In this document: piece after piece, positions 1 through 5,580 of the stretch
How positions within the stretch are numbered: position 1 is the stretch's first letter
How the letters are laid out: each line of letters opens with the position of its first letter
Assembly (NCBI GenBank): GCA_964604305.1
Contig: CAZRYM010000120.1
Span: 1-6,527, forward strand
Length of the DNA: 6,527 bases
Direction: 5' to 3'
Source: JASUTC01 sp964604305
GTDB lineage: Bacteria > Thermotogota > Thermotogae > MWEM01
Translations under genes and position numbers: made by a program
Notes under the pieces: generated by a model
The model's input: the letters and a program-made list of their open reading frames with translations, nothing else
Told to the model about the DNA's origin: nothing
Database searches by the model: none

Positions 1-137
1 TTCGTAAATCTTGAAAAAAATTCTTCTTTAAAATCACCAAAAATCAAAATACCAGTTTCAATCAAAGACCCACAACTCACAAATCCCCCCCGTGGGGGGG
101 TGCCGACCCTGGCGGGGGGGGTTATACTCTCTTTGAC
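1..137 (+). repeat. Repeat copy A: G/C palindrome with AT-rich left flank
   Basis: The 37-bp core at 85-121 reads C7-GT-G7-TGCCGACCCTGGC-G8. It matches copy C at 895-931 in 35 of 37 positions in the same orientation. Similarity extends left through AAAT and a patchy AT-rich flank to about base 1 (best at 20-51 against 830-863, with a 2-base gap further right). It extends right through ACTCTCTTT (126-134 against 937-945). The outer C7 can pair with the 114-120 G-run around an inner GCC/GGC stem. It begins 36 bp after the DUF559 stop. The left part is cut by the window edge. Confidence 0.85.
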
Positions 138-172
138 ATCCGACAAACTAAATTATTCTTTTTTATTAGATA

Positions 173-550
173 TTACTTTTCACTCATAATCCCTTCAAGG
201 TAATCTCTCAAACCATCAAGCACACCATCAATTTCTTTCTTTACATCAGCATCCAAAATACGGTAGATTCTGATTCCAAATTTCTTCAATTCTTCTTCCC
301 TTTTTTCATCTTTTTCAATTTTTTTATCATGTGAACAGCCATCAATCTCTATCGCCAACACCAGATCTTTACAGAAAAAATCCACAATATAATTACCGAT
401 AGGTTTTTGTCGTTGAAACTGCAATCCCAGCATCTTTCCTTTTTTTATGTAATTCCAGAGTATGACTTCTGAGAGGGTTGATTTTTGTCTTAGCGATTTT
501 GCTAATGGAAGCAGTCGCTTGTTGTAAGGAATGACTGTGTTTTTAGCCAT
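173..550 (-). CDS. DUF559 endonuclease-like protein (PD-(D/E)XK, Vsr-like fold)
   Basis: A 125-aa cytosolic protein with the full DUF559 layout. It has TLSEVILW (25-32, family TxAExxLW), LQFQRQKPIGNYIVDFFC (43-60, family FRRQxPIGxYIVDF), then LAIEIDGCSHD (65-75), and a C-terminal IRIYRILDADV segment (93-103). Asp57, Glu68, Asp70 and His74 are the probable metal/catalytic residues, so the nuclease core looks intact. Family members resemble the very-short-patch repair nuclease; most are uncharacterised and often scattered between genomes. Here it stands alone and is flanked by inverted copies of the G/C palindrome (85-121 and 753-794), which suggests a link to that repeat. AAGGAG sits 12 nt before the ATG, slightly long but usable. 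There is no partner methylase. The family call is firm; the function is not known. Confidence 0.88.
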   Translation of the reverse strand: MAKNTVIPYNKRLLPLAKSLRQKSTLSEVILWNYIKKGKMLGLQFQRQKPIGNYIVDFFCKDLVLAIEIDGCSHDKKIEKDEKREEELKKFGIRIYRILDADVKKEIDGVLDGLRDYLEGIMSEK

Positions 551-749
551 TTTTTCTGGTGTCTCCTTTTTTCGGATTTAGATAATTTGATTATATGTTT
601 AGCATTGGGTTATTATAGTTAAACGTTGTTATAACTTCTTTTTCATAAAAATATTCTTTCTCAATTATGCCAATAACCGCCCACAAGAAAGGATTTTGAG
701 TTGTAGATTTTTCTTAAGTTCATAACCGTACTTTTTCCGTTATAGCGTT
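551..749 (-). other. AT-rich upstream region of the DUF559 gene
   Basis: This stretch separates palindrome B from the DUF559 start and contains no convincing gene. Two TATAAT hexamers on the minus strand (617-612 and 595-590) are candidate -10 boxes, but neither has a recognisable -35 at 16-18 bp, so a promoter is plausible rather than shown. A 40-codon minus-strand open stretch (713-591) and a 20-codon ATG frame (723-661) lack a ribosome binding site or any family similarity I recognise. Bases 641-670 weakly resemble the spacer of the B/C element at 821-850. Confidence 0.4.
563..568 (-). promoter_or_regulatory. Probable Shine-Dalgarno of the DUF559 gene (AAGGAG)
   Basis: AAGGAG stands 12 nt before the ATG at 550, longer than the optimum of 5-9 nt. 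No better site is nearer, and the protein start at MAKNTVIPYN agrees with family length. Confidence 0.55.
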
Positions 750-798
750 TAGACCCCCCCCACCCACTTCGTGGGCACCCCCCCGCTGGGGGGGATTT
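750..798 (-). repeat. Repeat copy B: inverted G/C palindrome
   Basis: On the plus strand it reads TAGA-C8-A-CCCAC-TTC-GTGGG-CA-C7-GCT-G7-ATTT. Read on the minus strand it is AAAT-C7-AGC-G7-TGCCCAC...G8-TCTA, the same architecture as copies A and C (AAAT-C7-N2-3-G7-TGCC-N-G8-TYTA) with a different central stem. That stem is a perfect 5-bp hairpin (763-767 with 771-775, loop TTC). Keeping the stem while changing its sequence suggests that the folded structure matters. It lies upstream of the DUF559 gene, inverted relative to copy A. Confidence 0.85.
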
Positions 799-935
799 TT
801 CATTTGGAATGCCGGAGAAATTTCATAAAAAATTCTTCCTGAAAATCACCAGAAACCAAAATAAGAGCTTCCATAAAATTCACATCTCATAAATCCCCCC
901 CGTGGGGGGGTGCCGGCACTGGCGGGGGGGGTCTA
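750..935. mobile_element. Composite 186-bp palindromic unit (MITE- or BIME-like), B + spacer + C
   Basis: The unit is bounded by perfect 12-bp terminal inverted repeats (TAGA-C8 at 750-761, G8-TCTA at 924-935). It has a second inverted pair inside (G7-ATTT at 788-798, AAAT-C7 at 891-901) and an AT-rich spacer of about 92 bp between them. Copy A plus its left flank repeats the right half of this arrangement. It encodes no transposase, and I see no clear target-site duplication. It could be a miniature inverted-repeat transposable element, or a bacterial interspersed mosaic element made from two REP-like palindromes. Seeing it as one unit is inference from symmetry and from copy A. Confidence 0.55.
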
Positions 936-949
936 CACTCTCTTTCAAC
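821..949 (+). repeat. Repeat copy C: G/C palindrome with AT-rich left flank
   Basis: The core at 895-931 is C7-GT-G7-TGCCGGCACTGGC-G8, a direct repeat of copy A about 810 bp away, with flanks also similar on both sides. The central TGCCGGCA is itself palindromic. The G8-TCTA end (924-935) is the exact reverse complement of the TAGA-C8 start of copy B (750-761). It begins 35 bp after the aminotransferase stop (minus-strand sense), with no U-tract on that strand. Confidence 0.85.
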
Positions 950-983
950 TAAAAATACACCCGATATTCTTAACTAACGATTC
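936..983. other. Short gap after the operon
   Basis: Between the aminotransferase stop and copy C there is AT-rich sequence without a stem-loop plus U-tract. The operon may end in the G/C palindrome or read through it; the sequence does not decide. Confidence 0.4.
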
Positions 984-2132
984 TCAAATAAACCCTTGCA
1001 ATAAAAGCCCATTCAAAATCCCAGTCATCTCATCCATTTCCGAATACTCAATATTCAAGGCCGGAAGCAATCGGATAATGCGATTATTAAGCACATTAAT
1101 CAGCAGCCCCTTTTCCTGGGCCTTTTCCCTCAGTTGGGGATCAGGTTCTGTTAGTGTAATACCAATCATAAGACCTGTTTGGCGTATTTCCTGGATATTT
1201 TCAGACTGTTTCAACTTCGAGACAAAATAGGCGCCTTTTTCTTCGATCTCATCCAATATTTCGGATATTCTCTTGACAACAACTTTACCACCGGCAATTG
1301 AGATGGGGTTTGGAGCGAATGTGGATCCGTGATCACCCTGTTGAAAGATAGTTTCCGTGCCGTTTAGGAATACGGTGGCACCAAGTGGCAAACCACCGCC
1401 AATGGCTTTGCCCAAAGTGATGATGTCCGGATCAAGGTCAAGATGCTGATAAGAGTAGAATTTTCCTGTTCTACCTAATCCTGCTTGTATTTCATCGCAT
1501 ACAAGCAATACATCGTGCTTTCCCAAGGTGTTTTTTATCATATCGGCTATTGTCTGATCCAGTTTCACCACACCACCTGAACCTTGAATGGGTTCAAGGA
1601 ATAATGCAACGGTTTCATTCAGGTCTTTATCAATCGCCTCCTGGAATTTCTCGATGTTGTTGAAGGGAATGCGAATGACATTATCCAACAAGGGCTCGAA
1701 AGGTTTTCTCATTCGCTCAAAGCCGTTTAAAGAGAGAGAACCCAGAGTTCTTCCGTGAAAGGCGTTGCTGAAGGTCATAATCTTTTTTCTTCCGGACTCC
1801 TGTGATTTCTTTTTCACAGCTTTTAGGGCTGCCTCCACTGCTTCAGTTCCGGAATTGGTAAAAAAGACTTGTCCGGTTCTTCCGGTTTTAGTCACCAGTA
1901 CTTTCGCTATCTCTTCGGCATCATCCTGTATGAAAAAATTTGAGATATGCTCAAATCTTTTCATCTGCAGTTCTTGAGCCTTAAGCACTTCCTCATGGGA
2001 ATGGCCAAGCGCCAAAACACCGATTCCGCTGAATGTATCCAAATAGCGATTTCCCTGTGTATCATATATGTTTACCCCCAATGCTTTGTCTACTTTAAAA
2101 TCAAACTCTTTATACAAGTTCATTCTGAACAT
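984..2132 (-). CDS. Class III PLP aminotransferase, ArgD-like; probable N-acetyl-LL-diaminopimelate aminotransferase
   Basis: A fold-type I, class III aminotransferase of the acetylornithine/ornithine family, 382 aa. PLP landmarks are NSGTEA (93-98, phosphate cup), AFHGRTLGSLS (124-134), CDEIQAGLGRTG (212-223, Asp213 to the pyridine N), TLGKAIGGGLP (239-249, Schiff-base Lys242) and GDHGSTFAPNP (267-276). Classical ArgD has STFGGNP and RLLPPL where this protein has STFAPNP and RLLPAL, so it may be a separate subfamily. Its place directly after dapH and lysC, with a 13-bp overlap, suggests that it transaminates N-acetyl-2-amino-6-oxopimelate with glutamate. B. subtilis uses a class I enzyme (PatA) for that step, while E. 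coli ArgD is known to serve both arginine and DAP pathways. A true acetylornithine aminotransferase, or a dual enzyme, remains possible. It is the last operon gene, and no U-tract terminator follows the TGA. Confidence 0.88.
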   Translation of the reverse strand: MFRMNLYKEFDFKVDKALGVNIYDTQGNRYLDTFSGIGVLALGHSHEEVLKAQELQMKRFEHISNFFIQDDAEEIAKVLVTKTGRTGQVFFTNSGTEAVEAALKAVKKKSQESGRKKIMTFSNAFHGRTLGSLSLNGFERMRKPFEPLLDNVIRIPFNNIEKFQEAIDKDLNETVALFLEPIQGSGGVVKLDQTIADMIKNTLGKHDVLLVCDEIQAGLGRTGKFYSYQHLDLDPDIITLGKAIGGGLPLGATVFLNGTETIFQQGDHGSTFAPNPISIAGGKVVVKRISEILDEIEEKGAYFVSKLKQSENIQEIRQTGLMIGITLTEPDPQLREKAQEKGLLINVLNNRIIRLLPALNIEYSEMDEMTGILNGLLLQGFI

Positions 2133-3325
2133 AAGTCAAACTCCTCGCTTAGGCATTTCACTGCTGTCTCAAGCTGTTCCTGTGGGATTAACACCGATAT
2201 TTTAATTTCCGATGTTGTTACCATTTTAACATTTATTGAACCTTTTGCCAATGCTGCAAAAAACCTGGAAGCCACACCAGTCTCTGTTCTCATGCCAAGC
2301 CCCACCACAGATATTTTTGCAAAGCCCGTTTGGGTTCTGATTGCTACTTCCGAATGAGCTTCAAAGAGCTCCTCATACGTTGTTTTTATATCATCAATGA
2401 TGCTTTCAACAACGGAAAAAGCCACGTCCACATGTCCGTTGATTTGTATGATGGATATCATGTCGATGTTCCAGTTTTTGCCGGAAGCAATTGAGAACAC
2501 TTCCCGATTGATCTCAGCGCCGTGCGGTAAATTTGACAATATGATTTGTGTCTGATCTCTCATCACACTCAAACCGCTTACGACGGGTGCTTCAAGATAA
2601 TCTGCTGTCACTGTAGTTCCTCCCTTATCTGAAAAAGTTGATGCACACCGAAGGCATACTGTGTATTTCTTTGCGATCTCAACAGCCCTATTGTGAAGGA
2701 CATTGGCTCCAAGGCTTGCCATTTCAAGTATCTCATCATAGGAGATCTGCTTTAACTTCCTTGCACATGGCATGATTCTCGGATCTACGGTATAAATACC
2801 GTCAAAATCACTGAATATCTCGCAATCACAATTTAAAGTAGCTGCCAAAGCAACTGCAGATGTATCTGAACCACCCCGTCCCAATGTGGTGATCTCGTTT
2901 TCTTGTGTAATCCCTTGAAAACCGGTGACCACAACCACTTCGTATTTTTTTAGATACCGATACAATCTGTCTTTGTCTATCTTTCGGATTTTTGCTTCCG
3001 AATAAACTTGATCTGTTTCGATGCCCAGCTGATAAGCGTTCACAGAGAGTGCTGTTATTTCTATTGCATGAAGGGCCATGGTTAAAAGAGATGCTGAAAT
3101 TTGCTCACCGGTTGAAACCAACATATCCATCTCTCTATTCTGAGGAGAGGGGTTAATGCCTTTTGCCTGGTTAATCAAGCGGTTGGTTGTATCTCCATTT
3201 GCCGATACGACTACCACCAATCTGAATCCTTCTTTTAAAGATGTTTGAATTTTTTTGGCAACAGCCCTAATTTTTTGATCATCAGCCAGTGAGCTGCCCC
3301 CATATTTTTGGACTCTTATCTTCAT
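2120..3325 (-). CDS. lysC: Aspartokinase (monofunctional, ACT-domain)
   Basis: Phosphorylates L-aspartate with ATP, the entry step of the aspartate family. The product is 401 aa, normal for a monofunctional enzyme. The amino acid kinase domain spans about 1-240: KYGGSS (7-12), VVSANGDTT (39-47; the family more often has SAMGDTT), STGEQIS (71-77), TTLGRGGSDTSA (146-157), SDFDGIYTVDPR (172-183) and LEMASLGANVLHNRAVEIA (200-218). Two ACT domains follow (about 262-330 and 335-400), with MISIIQINGHVDVAFSV and KMVTTSEIKISVLI, so feedback control by lysine and/or threonine is expected from the family; the effector cannot be read from sequence. The start at 3325 is one base after the dapH stop. The Shine-Dalgarno is weak (GAGA), which fits coupled translation. 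Its end overlaps the aminotransferase start by 13 bp. Confidence 0.97.
   Translation of the reverse strand: MKIRVQKYGGSSLADDQKIRAVAKKIQTSLKEGFRLVVVVSANGDTTNRLINQAKGINPSPQNREMDMLVSTGEQISASLLTMALHAIEITALSVNAYQLGIETDQVYSEAKIRKIDKDRLYRYLKKYEVVVVTGFQGITQENEITTLGRGGSDTSAVALAATLNCDCEIFSDFDGIYTVDPRIMPCARKLKQISYDEILEMASLGANVLHNRAVEIAKKYTVCLRCASTFSDKGGTTVTADYLEAPVVSGLSVMRDQTQIILSNLPHGAEINREVFSIASGKNWNIDMISIIQINGHVDVAFSVVESIIDDIKTTYEELFEAHSEVAIRTQTGFAKISVVGLGMRTETGVASRFFAALAKGSINVKMVTTSEIKISVLIPQEQLETAVKCLSEEFDLCSE
2141..2146 (-). promoter_or_regulatory. Shine-Dalgarno deciding the aminotransferase start (GAGGAG)
   Basis: GAGGAG in the last lysC codons is 8 nt before the ATG at 2132 but 17 nt before the second in-frame ATG at 2123, which forms an ATGA overlap with the lysC stop. 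Spacing favours 2132. Use of 2123 would only remove three residues (MFR). Confidence 0.7.
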
Positions 3326-3326
3326 G

Positions 3327-4025
3327 TTATAGGTTTCTCAATGCCTGTATCATCTGAGTTTTCCCAAGTGTTTTTTCGTCAACTTCTTTTATCTTTCTTG
3401 CAGGAATACCGGCATAAACTGAGTTGGGCTCCACATCGCTTAAAACAACTGATCCGGCTGCAATCACAGAATTCTTTCCTACACGAACCCCTTCGGTAAT
3501 AACGGCATTTGCCCCAATCAGCACGTTATCTTCTATGATCACGGGATCAGCACTTGGGGGTTCAATTACTCCTGCAAGAACCGCGCCGGCACCTATATGA
3601 CAGTTTTCTCCAACATAAGCTCGCCCGCCAAGAACCACATTCATATCGATCATGGTCCCTTTACCAACAACGCTGCCCAAATTCAGAACAGCTCCCATCA
3701 TGATTACCGCACCATCTCCTATCTTTACATAATCACGAATGATGGCACCGGGTTCGATTCTTGCATTGTACTTTGTCAAATCTGCCATAGGGATGGCAGA
3801 ATTACGCCGATCGCATTCAATGATAAAATCATCTATCTGCTGATCATGCTTATCTTGAATTTGTTCCCAAACTTTTAGGGAACAAAAGAGTATCCCGAAA
3901 TGATCATCACCGAAAAAGCCTTTTAAATTTTTTATTTCTTGGTTAAATTTTCCTTTAAAAGTCACTTTAAGAGGTGTCTGCTTTTCGGATTTTGCAATCT
4001 TGTCTATGAGTTCATAACTATCCAT
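3327..4025 (-). CDS. dapH: Tetrahydrodipicolinate N-acetyltransferase
   Basis: Transfers acetyl from acetyl-CoA to tetrahydrodipicolinate, giving N-acetyl-2-amino-6-oxopimelate, the defining step of the acetylase DAP branch. The product is 232 aa. Residues 1-85 look like the DapH N-terminal alpha/beta domain. About 88-205 is a left-handed beta-helix of hexapeptide repeats, including IEPGAIIRD, GAVIMMGAVLN, GKGTMIDMN, LGGRAYVGENCHIGAG and GVIEPPSADP, then VYAGIPARKIKEVDE. These strings match the DapH/YkuQ subfamily, not the longer succinyltransferase DapD of E. coli, so acetyl-CoA is the likely donor. The start at 4025 overlaps the dapB stop by 8 bp (ATGGATAG) and has its own GGAGGA. The TAA is one base before the lysC ATG. 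In-frame codons up to 4175 are dapB shadow. Confidence 0.95.
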   Translation of the reverse strand: MDSYELIDKIAKSEKQTPLKVTFKGKFNQEIKNLKGFFGDDHFGILFCSLKVWEQIQDKHDQQIDDFIIECDRRNSAIPMADLTKYNARIEPGAIIRDYVKIGDGAVIMMGAVLNLGSVVGKGTMIDMNVVLGGRAYVGENCHIGAGAVLAGVIEPPSADPVIIEDNVLIGANAVITEGVRVGKNSVIAAGSVVLSDVEPNSVYAGIPARKIKEVDEKTLGKTQMIQALRNL

Positions 4026-4677
4026 CTTGCTCCTCCATGGCACAAATTTCATCAAAGGTATAAAAACCCCTTTCCAGATTGATAATCCGCTCAGCAGAAA
4101 ATGCTGCACCTTCTGCAAAGGTTCGTGCCGATATGGCTTGATGTTTGATCTCAATAACCTCACCCAATCCAGCAATTAGTATGGAATGCTCTCCGGGGAT
4201 TCCACCCACCCGGATACTGGAAGTGGGTACTTCGAAATCAAAACATTCCGCTAATTCTTTGGCTGTTCCAGAAGGTTTGTCCTTTTTGAAACGGTGATGC
4301 TTTTCAATAATCTCTATATCCCAGTCATGAACTTCACCGGAGAGGCCTTTGATAATGTTTTTCATAATTAGGATCCCCTTTGAAAAATTTCTTGCGTAAA
4401 CAACACTCTTTTTCTTGGCATAGGCCTTGAGTCTGTCGATATCACCCACCTTCAAAGCGGTCGTCCCAACCACCAATGAGCAGTTGAAATCTTCCGCTTT
4501 TACCATAAGTCTTTCAAAGGCTTTTGGAGTTGAAAAATCTACAATGACTTGGGGAATATCATCTCTAAATTCTTCTTTTAAGTCACAGCGATATACCAAT
4601 TCATGTCCCCTTTCTTTAAAGACCTCCTGAATCAACTTTCCCATTCTTCCTGAAAAGCCCATGATTCCATATTTCAT
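4018..4677 (-). CDS. dapB: 4-hydroxy-tetrahydrodipicolinate reductase, short form
   Basis: Reduces the DapA product to tetrahydrodipicolinate with NAD(P)H. It is 219 aa, clearly shorter than the roughly 265-273 aa E. coli and Bacillus enzymes and close to what I recall for Thermotoga DapB. All key elements are present: GFSGRMG (7-13) dinucleotide-binding loop, VDFST (46-50), GTT (71-73), RNFSKGI (96-102, family usually PNFSxG), EKHHRFKKDKPSGTA (125-139) with the catalytic His pair and substrate-binding Lys, RVGGIPGEH (156-164), and FAEGA (187-191). The shortening therefore falls in loops, not in the active site. The start at 4677 overlaps the dapA stop as ATGA. There is no well-placed Shine-Dalgarno (GGAAAGG is 14 nt away), so initiation probably depends on dapA translation. 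In-frame codons upstream to 4770 lie inside dapA and are rejected. Confidence 0.95.
   Translation of the reverse strand: MKYGIMGFSGRMGKLIQEVFKERGHELVYRCDLKEEFRDDIPQVIVDFSTPKAFERLMVKAEDFNCSLVVGTTALKVGDIDRLKAYAKKKSVVYARNFSKGILIMKNIIKGLSGEVHDWDIEIIEKHHRFKKDKPSGTAKELAECFDFEVPTSSIRVGGIPGEHSILIAGLGEVIEIKHQAISARTFAEGAAFSAERIINLERGFYTFDEICAMEEQDG
4031..4036 (-). promoter_or_regulatory. Shine-Dalgarno of dapH (GGAGGA)
   Basis: GGAGGA overlaps the final Met-Glu-Glu codons of dapB and sits 5 nt before the ATG at 4025. It supports MDSYELIDKI as the dapH N-terminus rather than an extended start inside dapB. Confidence 0.8.
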
Positions 4678-5576
4678 GACAGAACACCCAGCCTTTCCAA
4701 TTGCATGTCGATGAGCAGTTGCGTTTCCTCGGATGCTTCGATCAAAGGCATACGTATAACATTTTCGCAATATCCCTCTTTAAAACAGGCGTATTTAACA
4801 GGAATGGGGTTAACCTCGTTAAAAAGGGCACTCATCATAGGAACAAGCATCTTCTGATATTCTCTCGCCTCCTGATAGTTCCCTAAAAGGGCCTCTTTTA
4901 CCAACGTACTGAATTGAGAAGGTAGCACGTTGGATATCACTGAAATACACCCATCTCCTCCAAGGCTAATGATGGGAAGGGCTTGATCGTCATTTCCGGA
5001 ATACACACTTAGCCCATCGGGTTTGATGGCCATTAATCGTGCGATTTGTGAGATATTACCGCTGGCTTCTTTCACCCCGATTACGTTGGGATTGGACTTG
5101 TAGATCTCGATGACGGTTTCCGGCATAAGGTTCACTGTAGTACGTGAAGGTACATTATAGAGAATAATCGGAAGGTTTGTTTCCTGTGCAATATATGAAA
5201 AATGCCTAATCAAACCGTTTTGAGTTGATTTATTATAATAGGGAGTAACAATGAGCACTCCGTCCGCTCCCAATTCTTCCGCCATTTTATTGTTGTCGAT
5301 ACAATGCTGTGTATTATTCGTCCCTGTTCCTACAATTACAGGAACACGACTGTTTGTTACTTCCATGACTTGCTGAATGATTCGCCTTCTTTCTGTTGCA
5401 TCCACACTGGGTGCTTCTCCCGTCGTACCCAGTACTATGAGAGCATTGACGCCGTTTAATATCTGAAACTCGCAGAACTTCTCAAGTGCGTAATAATCCA
5501 CTTCCGTTCTACTGCCGGACCCTTCTATTCTATTGATAAAAGGCGTTATAATAGCCGTTCCTACTCCCTGAAACAT
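4674..5576 (-). CDS. dapA: 4-hydroxy-tetrahydrodipicolinate synthase
   Basis: Condenses pyruvate with aspartate semialdehyde to 4-hydroxy-tetrahydrodipicolinate, the first committed lysine/DAP step, using a Schiff-base lysine in a (beta/alpha)8 barrel. The product is 300 aa, normal for the family. Visible motifs are GTAIITPF (6-13), GTTGE (50-54, catalytic Thr52), TPYY (111-114, Tyr114), YNVPSRT (140-146, catalytic Tyr140 and carboxylate-binding Arg145), GVKEASG with Schiff-base Lys169, and GGDGCISV (206-213). Residues near 14-25 (NRIEGSGSRTEV) carry a few more residues than the E. coli enzyme. The start at 5576 is set by a good AAGGAG 8 nt upstream; the frame is open further into asd, but that extension has no family similarity. 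The TGA overlaps the dapB start by 4 bp (ATGA). Confidence 0.97.
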   Translation of the reverse strand: MFQGVGTAIITPFINRIEGSGSRTEVDYYALEKFCEFQILNGVNALIVLGTTGEAPSVDATERRRIIQQVMEVTNSRVPVIVGTGTNNTQHCIDNNKMAEELGADGVLIVTPYYNKSTQNGLIRHFSYIAQETNLPIILYNVPSRTTVNLMPETVIEIYKSNPNVIGVKEASGNISQIARLMAIKPDGLSVYSGNDDQALPIISLGGDGCISVISNVLPSQFSTLVKEALLGNYQEAREYQKMLVPMMSALFNEVNPIPVKYACFKEGYCENVIRMPLIEASEETQLLIDMQLERLGVLS

Positions 5577-5580
5577 ATGA

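Noticed and set aside
590..617. Promoter of the DUF559 gene
   Set aside because: Two TATAAT hexamers occur, but without a matching -35 element. In AT-rich sequence this is not enough to call a promoter.
591..723. Small minus-strand open frames of 20 and 40 codons upstream of the DUF559 gene
   Set aside because: Length is unremarkable in AT-rich DNA, and the longer one has no good start codon.
800..874. 24-codon ATG frame in the spacer of the B/C element
   Set aside because: No convincing ribosome site, no recognised family, and substitutions against copy A are not biased to third codon positions. Kept only as a finding about the spacer.
85..931. CRISPR array
   Set aside because: Only three copies, in mixed orientation, at irregular spacing with a gene between; no short direct-repeat and spacer pattern.
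895..931. Intrinsic terminator of the lysine operon
   Set aside because: On the minus strand the palindrome is followed by ATTTATGAG and not a U-tract. Termination here is possible but not shown.
910..2357. Plus-strand open frames over the aminotransferase and lysC
   Set aside because: They lie antisense to genes with clear family motifs, lack ribosome sites and resemble nothing known. The first begins inside the repeat.
4026..4175. N-terminal extension of dapH
   Set aside because: It lies fully within dapB, and a strong GGAGGA precedes the ATG at 4025.
4678..4770. N-terminal extension of dapB
   Set aside because: It overlaps the dapA end, and the Rossmann motif requires the start at MKYGIMGFSG.
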